From positions 425,115 to 489,114 of the forward strand of contig CAJQUW010000515.1 of NCBI GenBank assembly GCA_907163375.1: 64,000 nt of DNA, written 5' to 3'. A program made the position numbers and the translations under genes. Source of the DNA: Prostheceraeus crozeri (Eukaryota; Platyhelminthes; Polycladida; Euryleptidae). The notes under the pieces were generated by a model. The model was not told the DNA's origin. It made no database searches and saw nothing but the letters and a program-made list of their open reading frames with translations. Below, in pieces: positions 9,928 to 20,848 of the stretch (the first letter of the stretch is position 1; each line of letters opens with the position of its first letter).

Positions 9928-10967
9928 TGTCAACCACTTTTTATCTAACGTGAATAATTTGGTTGATGAAATGATGTAGTTTACACTTAGACGATTTTTC
10001 TACTAGCCACTGAAAAGAAGTGACCGCTCTAAAACTGTGAGAATTATAATGATCTTTACAAATTGATCTTCTCTTTAACGCACGATTAATTACCCCAATA
10101 GCTCGCCTGACTTATCCAAAAATTATTACTATTTCTACCACTTAAAAATAAAACCATCAAATTAAACGTTAACCAAAAACGGAAAAGGTGCAAGTCGAAC
10201 GTATAATATAACTTTCAAAAATCAGCACAATAAGATTACAATGGATCAGTACTTCTGAATACAAAGAATGTGATACTCATCCAGAAGAAGTGAACAGGGA
10301 AGCGATGCCCTCGGAGGAAGTCACTGGTGGAGATCAGCAGGCGAGTAAGACGGAGTTCAAGATAGTGAGCGGATGTAGGTCGTTGTCGTTTGGTCTGCTG
10401 TCGTTTGGTGTGGTAGATAAGTTTATATATTATATTTTCCTTTGACGACTGAGTTTCCATGGGAGAAAATGCTGTCCGCTGTAGGCCCAAATCCGGAGTT
10501 TAAATAAAACATGGTACGCGATGTTCAAGCATTGTCGCTAAATTAAATACACTCAGCGCCAAATAATTTCCACAAGAGAAATAAATGACCACGAACATGA
10601 GCCGAAATCCGTGCGTCAAATAGTAACGCGGTTCAAAATATTTGCACATTAAACTAATAAGTCCTCTGATCTCACTCGCAAAGATGGATTAATACGGCGC
10701 CAGTAAACACCGCATGGCGAGAGAGAACAAATCCATTGTCAATTAACATTAAGTCATCAAAATGCTTTTCCTGATGTAATTCGGCTGCATGTAATAAATT
10801 GGAATATGATGAAAAGAATTCACGATAAGTTTGAGATGTTGTCAGTAATGTAACGATTTGAAATATTGTAATATAAGTAGGTCGGGATCCGCCGATAGAT
10901 ATTTGATAAGCCAAGATTATAATAATACCATGAAATAAACGCCATGCTTGTAAGTGTGAAGATTACA
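9928..10967 (-). repeat. LTR (5' LTR in element orientation)
   Basis: 1040 bp, partner of 6474-7513. Adjacent to the primer-binding-type sequence. Confidence 0.85.
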
Positions 10968-10971
10968 GCTG

Positions 10972-11155
10972 TAAGACAAAATCCGTTCACTAGAACCAAA
11001 GTTAGAAGATTGCTGTCGGGGGGGGGGGGGAGGTCAGTGAAATTTGATGAAAAATGTTTTGGTGACGGTCCCAGGTCGAAATTCCACACTTTGGAAAATT
11101 TTCAAAATTTTACCCATACACAGCCACTCTGACACTTAGGATTTTTTCAGGTGAG
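10972..11155. repeat. ~290-bp tandem array, right part
   Basis: Continues the unit interrupted at 6473: TAAGACAAAATCCGTTCAC, G-run, CCAGGTCGAAATTC, ending at TTTCAGGTGAGCT. Confidence 0.8.
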
Positions 11156-11171
11156 CTACAACAGTCCACCC

Positions 11172-11395
11172 TCCCAACCTGGCCGGCACACCACGCCAAC
11201 CTCGACAGCACATCACCGCGCGCTATACGACGGCCGGCCAGGGGGGGACGTCAGCGAACCTTGCGGACTCACTTGGTCGGTACACCACGACACTCTGTCG
11301 TTCCAGAGGGGGGGGACGTCAGACTCAAAGCACCACGGCGGCCGACCACGAGACTCTGCCGTTCCAGAGGGGGGGACGTCAGCGACGGCGGCCAT
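11172..11395. repeat. GC-rich ~64-bp minisatellite, about three units
   Basis: The block CCAG[A]GGGGGG(G)ACGTCAG recurs near 11237, 11302 and 11366. Units also share CCACGA[CG]ACTCTG. A GC island in AT-rich surroundings, with ACGTCA in each unit. The ORFs here on both strands are compositional. Confidence 0.75.
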
Positions 11396-11663
11396 CTTGC
11401 GCTATCCAGAAGTGGAGTTTTACTTACTACTTGCGATAGAGCGTTGCGTAGAACCATTTTTTTGCCGTCAAACTTTTGGATGAAGGATTAACAAGCTTCT
11501 AAAATCTGTACATTTTTCATTTCTTAATCGCAATTTATATGAAAAAGAATCAGATGTTAAGCAAAATTCAAACTGTCACCAGAATCAGATTAAGCCAAAC
11601 ATGCATTTGGTTAAATTCAGAGCATATTGGTGTTATACATTTGAAGGTATAAGGACATGAATG

Positions 11664-11730
11664 TAAATTACCGGTAATTTACCAGAAAATTACCGGTCAG
11701 GTAACTTAAAATAAATTACCGGTAATTTTT
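11664..11730. repeat. Cluster of AATTACCGGTAATT palindromes
   Basis: Two perfect AATTACCGGTAATT palindromes and one partial (AATTACCGGTCAGG) within 67 bp. No function evident. The rest of 11396-11775 shows nothing else. Confidence 0.7.
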
Positions 11731-11775
11731 AAACACGTGTGAATATTCCCGTTTAATATTCGTTATTTGAATTAA

Positions 11776-12550
11776 CCCTGTGGGAACGAATCTTGCGAAA
11801 AACTGGCGAATGTCAGCTGCAGAATATCATGCTAAAGTTCAGTCATATTTGCGGGATATTCGCTGGCGAAGTTCGCCGGCGACAATTCGCGCTCTATATG
11901 TCACTTTTTACTTTTGACTTTATCTCTTGTTTTCTTTAGTAATCCGCCTCTACAGTCGAGGCTCTATTCTCTCCCTCACCTCCTCACTATCCCTCACATA
12001 TGGCTAATCTATCTAAGATATAAGTGCAGACTATCATTCTTTGATAATGATAAAAATATAGAGAATCCGCATATATCATTTTTCATAACATCTCTTGACA
12101 TTCAATAATTTACAACAATGACAAATATTTGAACAGTATCATAGTATTTACTGCGACATTTATGGAAGACAAATACTTTTTATAGTTTAAGCCTTCGTGA
12201 ATTAAAAAAGATCTCTTTTTATCAGATCAGACTGAGTATACAATATATTTTCATGTGAAGGTAATATACGAACATTACTACTTACCACTAATTAGTTGCT
12301 ACAATATCCACGATTTCGCCGGTTGGCGAAAAATCAGCTCGCATTAGTAAACAAATATCTACCAACTAATTATAGCAACTTTTTCGCCACCTGTCGTTTT
12401 TTAATTTCACACATGTTTTTGGATAAATGATGACCGTTTTCACATGCGGAGATAGTTTTTACACGAAAATGAACCTTTAAAAAAATTATCCACCAAATCG
12501 CTACCTCGCCAGATAATCTGTTGATATTAGCAAGATGCGTTCCCACAGGG
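11776..12550. mobile_element. Non-autonomous DNA transposon with 24-bp TIRs
   Basis: Left end CCCTGTGGGAACGAATCTTG, right end its near-complement (CAAGATGCGTTCCCACAGGG); about 22 of 24 bases match. CTGGCGA motifs lie near both ends. The left flank is TTAA but the right flank is AATG, so the target duplication is not clear and the superfamily is open. No transposase inside. Confidence 0.6.
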
Positions 12551-13417
12551 AATGTAGCAATCATTGATAATTCTATCTCCATCAATGCCGATAAAGAAGT
12601 AAAATATGAAGCGCGTTTGGCCTCATGCATTTCAAGTCTATAATTGTTTCGCAGTAGAAATCGACTATATAGGCGTACACGTGGTGAAGGAAAAAGCTTT
12701 GAATCAATCTAATCTACTATCATAGATATAGACTTCGATGAAAATCATCCTGATTTTCTCGACCACTCATGTCACCGAATTATTGCATAAGAACTTTAAG
12801 GATGTTGACCCATTTGTGTATGGTGGTGAAATGCAGCACAATGAACCATTTATTGAGGTACCTTTAATAGGCTAAGTGTGCGGTTAAGGATGCCTATTAG
12901 ATGAAAATGAAAGTTCTGACAAGTCGTGGACAAATGAAAAATCTGAGCTTTCATTATAAGTATGATTGCAATGCGAGTATACAGTTGAATGATTTCGTGT
13001 GAGAAATCTTTATCACACTGTTCATGTATTCGACGAAAATCATTCAACATTTTCATGTGTCTTGCTTTGTGGGCTGGACCCTACAGGTCTTCTATGCCGT
13101 AATTAGTTTAAAAGCTAGGTTAGTAATGATCAATCGCATTTATCACGCAAGCTTAATTATATCTGAGTTATTTATACTATTAGAGCAAATATTTGTAAGT
13201 CTCCATTCGGCTCTGCAGTAAAGGAAATTCGCAGAATTCTTCCACTTCAAACATCCTTATTGACACACCTGGAACTATCATTATAAGTCATTCAAAATTA
13301 TTGAACGTGTGTTACTAATATGAAAATGATCAGAATTGATATCTCATGCATTTTAAGTGGTGAGATGGGTAGGCAGCGTGATACTTGATAATTCAACATC
13401 GAAGTTGATTGTGTAAT
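12551..13417. other. No gene seen
   Basis: AT-rich sequence without coding or repeat signals I can support. Confidence 0.4.
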
Positions 13418-14537
13418 AAGGTGGGTGAGGTGAATAAGGCCCACCTAACAGACTTATAGCTCTACAGTCTTGAATTTTTGTTTAAAAACTTCGAATTTAT
13501 ATTCAAATTATCTATTTTTGGTGCAGTTCACATGTGTAAGAAGATCATGTCGATTATTGCTAAACTTCTGGTGTACAAGCAAAAAGATGAAAAATCACCG
13601 AGTGGGCCTTACACTAGTGAACTGACTTGCGTTCCACTTGCAAAACTTAAGGATAACTTGTGTAGAATGAACATACTTGCATAAATTGCAATGTGTTGCA
13701 AGTTTCAGTAAGCTGCTTATGGTAGAATTGTGATACAATTTAACTTGCAAAAAATGAAACGAACTATACGAACGCTAATTTATGACACTTATGATTCTCT
13801 TGTCAATTGAATTCTTCTCAACCCGATCGCCTTCACTCAGGTATTAAACGGTCCATTATACAGAAAAAGTCATAACTCGAATTATTTCATTTTAAAGACG
13901 ATCTGTAAAAGCTCATAATTTTCAACTGCATAATTATAAATGATTCACTTTGTCGAGTTTTTGATGAGGCCTGCTAATTGAAAATTGAAATCGACTTTTG
14001 AGATTTGACAGCAAGAACAATTTACGTGTTAGATGAATGTGTTCAGAATGATGTCCCATTCGTGAATGCAGCTTATCGAAAGCTTATTCCGGTTGTATAG
14101 AGATGTTCCTCGGTGTTTGGGTACTTTATTCGTAGGAATCGTATCATAATACATTTGGTTATGGCCATGGTTATAGCCTAGCTACTTGTTTTAGAGATGA
14201 TATATCATTTGAAAACGATGTCCTTCTTATTTCACTATCGACCACCATTGCCAATTTTGCCAACAAGCCAAAGAGTCAGGAAGCCATCTATGCACATGAC
14301 ACAAGAAATAGTCAGACCATATTGACCTTTCTACGGTCAAGCATTTCGTTGAGAAACTCTACGGTTGAGACTTGGAGGACAGCAGACAACTGAGTCACCG
14401 ATTGACGCAGAAGCATTCCTATTCAGGTCACAGATATTTCGAGGTCGCCATGCCATCACCATCGATTAACGACCTCTTCTGCCTGCACTTGTCTGTCAAT
14501 GCTGTTGTCGTAGCAGCGGTAGCGCGCTGGTATTCGG

Positions 14538-15247
14538 ATGTCGGAGGAACAGTGTGCGAAATCGTTTGCGTTGGATATGCGCCCTGGATATGCGATAGGA
14601 ATTAATGCATATTATGTGGATTTGTTGATGCTGTCCACGAGTTACTGTTTCGACGAATTTCTTCTCAACGTCGCTGAGGGGAATTGTATTTCAATTACGG
14701 AACTGAGGAACATCATGCTATATGCTTTATGCGAAATCAAAACCTACTGCATTGCACACGGGAAAAGTATGACAATCCAGATCCAACCAATGCAATTTCA
14801 TAAACATCAAAACCAAGGTGAGAAAATTATTTATCTTCCATCAGTATATATGTAATGATGATTTGATTATTATGATTAATTAAAAATCTATTTACTTCCA
14901 CACATGGTTTGTTGCATTTTATCTCCCCATCTTCGTAAGTTATCCATAACCTGTTGCATTAAAATCAATCACCACTAACCCTGAGATACTGCTATAGACG
15001 AATGAATTTTAGTATTATTCGCCATGACTTACAAAATGACAATGATGCAGCTGTAGCGGCAGTAAGATCTCACTTAGTGATAAAAAACGTGGAATACTTT
15101 GAAATCGCAAGATCATTTTCAGTAAAACCTGATGAGATGACAGACATCCTAATTCACAGATCCCAATATGGAAAGAGGAAATCCCTAATCCATGTTTTTG
15201 ATCACCATAAAACATTAGAGGTGAAGGTGTTTGTTATCCAAGCATGA
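14538..15247 (+). CDS. Exon-like open frames inside the CACTA-like element
   Basis: Open frames at 14538-14855 (105 codons) and 15002-15247 (81 codons, rich in charged residues, ends KVFVIQA). They have protein-like composition and lie in one orientation with 17424-17501 and 18625-18855. No family motif is recognised, and exon borders are not certain. They may be parts of the element's own gene. Confidence 0.25.
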
Positions 15248-15951
15248 AATTTCGCGCAACTTAGAGCGAAAATTTCTAAATTTTTTAGGTATATGCTATT
15301 CTTGTAGATCAGAGAGAGCATCTTTCTGCAACAGGGTATTAAGCTTTCGCTTTATTTAAGTACGTGTTCGCTTTTTTGTTTTTCCAAATTCGAATTGGCT
15401 GATCTGTGTATACTGCTTAAAACATGTTTCCATGAATTTTTGCCTTTTTAAAGCTGTCTTATGATTTCACATGAATAAAAAGCGATTTTTGACTTAACAT
15501 TTCGAGTTTACGAGAGTGACAAGATAATATTTATGCACAGTAGCTACAATTTAGTGTAATTTGATACAGCATTAAAAATACAACATCGAAACATGCATAA
15601 GATATCATAAGATGCGTTAATCAAAACAATTTATAATCGTAGGGAAATATTTAGAGAATGTTCGCAAAACGAGATCTACCACACTAAGAAATAAAAAATA
15701 AAAAGTGAACGGCACTGAAGCAGACTAAAATATAAATAATACAATTGCTTTTTTCTGTTTTCCAAAAGGCCAATAAACAATTATTGACAGCCTGATATAG
15801 ATAGAAAATACACGCTTGAGGTTGTAGACAAAAACTTGAAAGACCATTGTCGTGTGAAATTTTCTTCATTTCAAATCACATCTTATTGCATACTATTCAT
15901 ATCAATGATTTATCATAACTACAGTTCCTGCTTTTTTTGGTATGAATTTGT

Positions 15952-16798
15952 AGAATTGGTGTGCCGATTAATCGGCCGATTATTGACGTACAGCGATAAT
16001 CGGTAATCGGTTGATTATTTGCCTATTAGTAGACATGGAGATTTTTGTTAATTTCAATAATAATCAGTGATTGATTGAAATACAAGATTTTTTTTAGGTA
16101 AACTTAATTCTACATTAGACTGTGATCTACTAATTTAAAGTTCAAGCTGCTTTTTAACATAACGATGATTGAACACAGCAAATTTCTTCTAAATTTGTTA
16201 CAAAAGAATATTTGCCAGCCATTTGAAACTCTCATGACATAATACCTGGAATGGGGGATGGGTTTTCTCTTCATCCCATCTTTGTTTAAAAAAATTGATC
16301 GGTTGAGTCCGAGTCTCTTTTATTTCAATGATGCTTAATATATGTGATTTTGATTGTACTCAATTGCTTGAGTAATCATATAGAATAAACGGTTTGCTGC
16401 ATATTTTTGTAACTAATTTTACGAGTTTTTAGTAGGCTAAATCTAATCAATTAGTCAACATTTAATATTATTCAACTCGAAGTCATTTTAAAATAAAAAC
16501 GACAATTGTTGGTCGATCGATTTCATGAAATTATTGGATATATCAACAGGACAAAGTTACAATAAAGATAAAACCAAGTACTGAAATCGATAACTCGAAG
16601 TAAGATTAGACTAGCATCATAAGGATTTTGGAACATTCAGTGCATTTTATTATTTGGAATAGCTAGCTATATCTTTAAGTTAATCATAGGTAAATCAGTT
16701 CTTTCAGTTTAGTGAAAGCGTCGACTTCAGATGATTTAAAAAAATAATCAGTGCTTAATCGGCCGCCTTCTACCGATTAAATAGTGCACCCGGTGTGA
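15952..16798. mobile_element. Old hAT-like MITE
   Basis: Left end GGTGTGCCGATTAATCGGCC, right end its diverged complement (GGCCGCCTTCTACCGATTAA ... GTGCACC). The GGTGCACCGATTAATCGG-type end is common among hAT MITEs. An imperfect 8-bp duplication GAATTTGT / GCATTTGT flanks it. About 850 bp, no ORF. Sits inside the CACTA-like element, so it is younger than that insertion or was carried with it. Confidence 0.5.
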
Positions 16799-17423
16799 TG
16801 CATTTGTTGCAGTTTTGATTTGTATTTTATTTAATGCATTCATATTTAATGCAAGGAAAGTTTTGTCCGACGTAACCCAAATATTCCTATTTTACTCACC
16901 AGTGGCTGTGATAGTTTTCAAATCCACTAGTAGAAGTAAAACGTGAGCAATTTCCATCGATTTTGGTCTGCAAGATTATTTAACACGTGAATTTTTTGGT
17001 TGATCATTTTGTTATTTTGTATATTGGAATCCTCTTTAGTTGCAGGTATTGATAGCATACACAGATACAATCAAACTTTGAGAGGTCATCTTCCTCTGAT
17101 GAATAGGTTGCTGATGTTTAACCTCTGGTGGTCCTTTTGCAATAGAACCTTACTTTATAAACCTAAAATTACACTATTTGTTCATTGTATTCTCCAACTT
17201 CAATTAAGAGCATAATTGTATTAAGATCATCTAGTGAAAATACTAAGGGAAGCAGAGTTAAGATTTCTACCTGCCAGACGTACTAATTGTGCACCAAACT
17301 GTAAATTATTGAAATTCAATTTTCAATTTACTCTAGGTTATTATTTGCATTGGAACCCTATATAGTATGCACCAATAATGTATACATCAGTTTAATAGAC
17401 GAATATTTTAATTGTTATTTCAG

Positions 17424-17501
17424 ATGTCGAAGCGAGAAAGGCCCATCGTATCAAGGTTTATGAATGAAAAAGCACGCAAACCTGATTTGTTCTTGGTCTG
17501 A
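17424..17501 (+). CDS. Possible terminal mini-exon
   Basis: A good acceptor (TTGTTATTTCAG) precedes ATGTCGAAGCGAGAAAGG; the frame reads MSKRERPIVSRFMNEKARKP then DLFLV and stop. Basic and short, with no family recognised. Could belong to the nested element's gene. Confidence 0.25.
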   Translation: MSKRERPIVSRFMNEKARKPDLFLV

Positions 17502-18624
17502 TTGACCAGCACTAACTGTTCTACCTTCAATGGCGTCTATAGTCACAGATCACTGGCTCATTATTCTGACACAGATATCCAAGGATTCCAAAAAGTGAGT
17601 TGAATATTTCGCTTTTCAGAATACATACCAAATTTAAACGGTAAGCTTATAATGTTTGCACGTCTGTCCATTGTCTTTGTCTGCATTTGCCGATCATATG
17701 ATGTGATCGTCAGATATGCATTAGATAATGAATTCATTAATATTACTGCACAAGTAGATGCTGGGCATATTTTCCAATATTTTCTTATCGGCAAAAATTA
17801 ACCCGATGCTCATTTTCGATAAATACAATAATGCGATTTTTTGTGGTACGACTGGTTTTCCTTAGACTTGCGTGCGCTATATATCAAGCTCGTTATTAAA
17901 AATTCAAGTGCACTGCACTATTCAATTTCAATTTCCGTTTTTGATATATTCCATCAAAATCCAAGAGACTTAATTGCCGGACAAATTGTTTGCTTATTAA
18001 AATATGATTTCAAGATTTCTCATGGTTTGAATTTTTTTCTAGATTTTTTCTACACCTACAGGAATGGGTCTAGTTATTTAATTTCAAAATATTTGCATTG
18101 AGTCAACCTGAGCGTATAGTCGGGGCAAAATCAAGGGTTTGGGAAGAATCATGGCTATAGTTAGATGCCCACCAATTATGACAACAAGACGTTAAGCTAG
18201 AAAAATTGCACGAGATTTGCAACACCATACAGCCTACTAATTTAGCAAATAGAATACTGTATTTTCAGATTTCAAGATTTACTATATTAGCTTGTGACGG
18301 AATTGTATAGTGAGACTAGTTTAGCTTCATCATATTCTTTCACTCTTACTTTTTGAGTGTTGGAAGTGATGACGATGCGCGAATACTTAATTTTCTTAGA
18401 GTACCGCTCTATAAATACAATTAAGTCGAAATAAATAGAATAAAGTAAGTCATCTGAACTCTTAACACGGATGCATGATAATCTGCCACTGAAAACTTCA
18501 GTCGTATATGCAAGTTAAAATTTTAGACCCCGTTATGTTCATTAATGGCTACATCTTATATTTACTTAATTTGTTATACACAATTTATTTTCTGAAACGG
18601 AAGCATACCTACTTTGTCTTGCAG

Positions 18625-18855
18625 GGTGATGCTATTTCACTTAATGGTGATCAACCTGTCAGGATTTTGCGAAGAGATCCATACAATCGTATTAAGAAAT
18701 ATCAAGAGTATATTGAGACATTCGTCAACGAACATGAAAATAATGTGATAGACTCGGATGATCTGCTTGTGTATTTATCAGATGAGAAATGTTCTTTCGA
18801 ACATAACCCAAGCAAACCCCAATTGAAAAGGTGCCACGAATGTCACACGATTTAA
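18625..18855 (+). CDS. Strong candidate coding exon, unrecognised
   Basis: A strong acceptor (TACTTTGTCTTGCAG) precedes GGTGATGCT, and the frame stays open for 77 codons: GDAISLNGDQPVRILRRDPY, an IKKYQEYIETFVNEH helix, an acidic DSDDLLVYLSDE and a C-terminal Cys/His cluster (KRCHECHTI). AAAAG-GTGCCA at 18829 could be a donor. Composition is convincingly protein-like. It lies within the CACTA-like element, so it may be transposon-derived. Function unknown. Confidence 0.4.
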   Translation, partial: GDAISLNGDQPVRILRRDPYNRIKKYQEYIETFVNEHENNVIDSDDLLVYLSDEKCSFEHNPSKPQLKRCHECHTI

Positions 18856-18989
18856 ATTTCTCTTCTATAACTGCTGTTACAACTCATCTCGCAAGTAAGA
18901 TCAGTCGAGAAAATATGAAGCATTCTTCTCTTCGCTCTCAAGATAGTATCAATATCAGTGATTCTTAGCGATACTTGTTGGATGTTTTA

Positions 18990-19330
18990 ATAAATCATGA
19001 AAAATGTACCTCTTCTGTAATTCGACATGTATATGTCCTACGTGAGTTTTATATAGCAAGAACTTTCAGATTTTATGATTGTGATATTTTTGTTGCCTTC
19101 TTTCAACTCATTGAAATTAAGAGAATCATGAGAAAATGTGTCTCCTTTAATTCTGCATGTCATCAGTGAGTTTTGCATAGCAAGGAATTTTAGATTTTTA
19201 TAAGTGTTTATCACATTTTTGTTGCCTTCTTTCAAATCATTTTGAATCATGAGAAAATGTATCTCATCTGTAATTCTACATGTCAGATCACAGTTCAAGC
19301 ATTTTCAGATTTTATAGGGTGTTTGTCGTA
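18990..19330. repeat. ~125-bp tandem repeat, about 2.7 units
   Basis: AATCATGA[GA]AAAATGT starts near 18993, 19123 and 19246; units share TTTTTGTTGCCTTCTTTCAA and TAATTCTRCATGTC. Confidence 0.75.
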
Positions 19331-20044
19331 CATGTAATTGCATTTCTACAATTTTATTTCCTCGGTTAGTCGTGGAATATATAGTTTAAGTTTTTATATG
19401 CTTTTGTTTTTGTAAGAATCTGAATATTTATTGCCTTAACGTAGATTTAGCGTCATAATTCCTGTAAATGCAGTGGGTCATCGTAAGTTTCATAAATAAA
19501 TAAATATCAACTGAAATGAACGCAAGTATTGGGCAAGACTCGTAAAGTGGTTAGACAAGTTAAGCATAAGTCTGCATAAGAGAATTGCACAAATACTACG
19601 CAAGTCTTACAAGGTAATTGCGCAATTTCTGTTAGGTGCTAAATGTAATTTTGACGCAAGTTTCGAGTAGTTTGTTTCACTAGTGTATTACCGACAGTGT
19701 AGGTAATAAGGCCCACTTTTGTTTTTATTCAGTGTTTTCAATTTACGTAGCTTATAAGTCATTTCCAACATCTGGCTATATACAATGGACTATATTCACC
19801 TTCTGGTGCGCAAATAGGTGTAGTGAGGTTAGATCTAATATGTTCCTGTAATTCAGAGTTAGGACTTATTAAGCAACATATCCTATGTAAAAAAAACCAA
19901 AATTGTTCATTGAAATACCGGTACATCGACTTTTATTGAAAAACAAAAGATATTTTTAACACGAGGAAAAAATAATTACTGATGGTCCCTATATTTGGTA
20001 ACCATGGATATAATCTCTATTATATTATCAACCATAAATACAGA

Positions 20045-20400
20045 CTTTATAGGCCTTCACTGGAACAGTCAGGACAAACAAATAGGAACTCATCTTCCAT
20101 GACTTCCATGACTTCAACCAACACAATCTTTGTGTACCCAATCAGTCATCACATGCTATACACTGTCTAATAGGCCTATCCAACTTTTCATCCTCCTCAC
20201 AAATTTGCAATCCCACGATTCATTGCCAGCTCGCTCAGCTTTTCTACAACTAAGCTTAGGCCTACTGTTTTCTTTCTTGAATGGAACAGGTGTTTGCTTA
20301 AAGCGCTTTTTATTAGTAAAAACTTCTTTTGTAAGCAGTTGTGCTTTGTAAGTAATACGCTTACGTTTACGTGGATCTGACTTTCGAATATTATTCGGAG
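20045..20400 (-). pseudogene. Transposase C-terminal remnant with PHD-like zinc finger
   Basis: A basic stretch PRKRKRITYKAQLLTKEVFT leads to pieces in shifted frames: CKFCEEDEKLDRP, RQCIACDD, WVHKDCVG and EFLFVCPDC. Together they give the C4HC3 spacing of the PHD-like finger found at the C-terminus of many invertebrate pogo/jerky-type DDE proteins. At least two frameshifts separate the pieces, so it is dead. It sits in the right part of the outer transposon, on the minus strand, with no room for the catalytic domain before the end at 20848. Confidence 0.5.
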
Positions 20401-20848
20401 CACTGATTAAATTGTGATTGGCCCGGGCCTATTACCAGCATTTTGTATGGGCCTTATTGGCTACATTGACATCGTTTTATAATCAGTGTTTTTTTTCGTA
20501 CTTTCTCGAACTCAAAAATCAAACTACTATATAAGGTCATAGAGAGGATACGCAGAGATAACTTTCCATGTTATAAGAGCTCAATCTACACCAATAATTA
20601 GTGTCATGAGATCCTTGAACATATGAAAGAGAAAATACTAGATCAAAGAAGAAATTTGAATGTACTCTTTTGAGAGCTGTTGAATCTGAATCACTGACTA
20701 ACCAAATTCGATAAAAAACGTCTGACACTTAATGTAAAATTAGAATATTATCATTTCTTTATTGTTGCGCTTAAATTCGTTAAGCAGCTTCCGAATCTGG
20801 CAAGTGGCCTTAAATTACCAGCGGGGCCTTATTCTCCTCACCCACCTT

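Larger units (their letters stand above)
6474..10967 (-). mobile_element. Non-autonomous LTR retrotransposon, probably Ty3/gypsy type (fossil)
   Basis: Two 1040-bp direct repeats (6474-7513 and 9928-10967) with TGT...ACA ends enclose 2414 bp. The target duplication is GCTG (6470-6473 and 10968-10971). The neighbouring tandem unit at 6173 shows the unoccupied site GAGTAGCTGTAAGAC, confirming both ends. A primer-binding-type string TGGCGACCACGCCAGG lies at 9923-9908 on the minus strand, giving minus orientation. I see no gag, protease, RT or integrase motifs in the interior, so it is not a whole coding element. The LTRs differ at only about six sites, so it is young. Confidence 0.85.
13612..19685. 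mobile_element. CACTA-like transposon, 6074 bp, nested
   Basis: Both ends are CACTAGTGAA (right end inverted). Inside each end lies a cluster of ACTTGC motifs, inverted between ends (left 13625-13760, right 19515-19665), which is the subterminal repeat arrangement typical of CACTA/EnSpm elements. Flanks are ...CCTTA and TATTA..., giving a TA or 3-bp duplication at best. It interrupts the outer element. I could not identify a transposase; several exon-like ORFs lie inside. Confidence 0.5.
13418..20848. mobile_element. Outer DNA transposon interrupted by a 6-kb element
   Basis: Ends are AAGGTGGGTGAGGTGAATAAGGCCC (shown here as AAGGTGGGTGAGG + GAATAAGGCCC) at 13418 and its complement ending 20848. 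AATAAGGCCCAC-type motifs recur at 13434, 13602 (inverted), 19705, 20452 (inverted) and 20825 (inverted), typical subterminal sites. Without the 13612-19685 insertion the element would be about 1.36 kb. It carries the zinc-finger remnant at 20045-20400. The superfamily is probably pogo-like, inferred only from that finger. No clear target duplication. Confidence 0.55.

Noticed and set aside
11151-11491. Overlapping ORFs on both strands
   Set aside because: They arise from the GC-rich minisatellite and have no start context or family.
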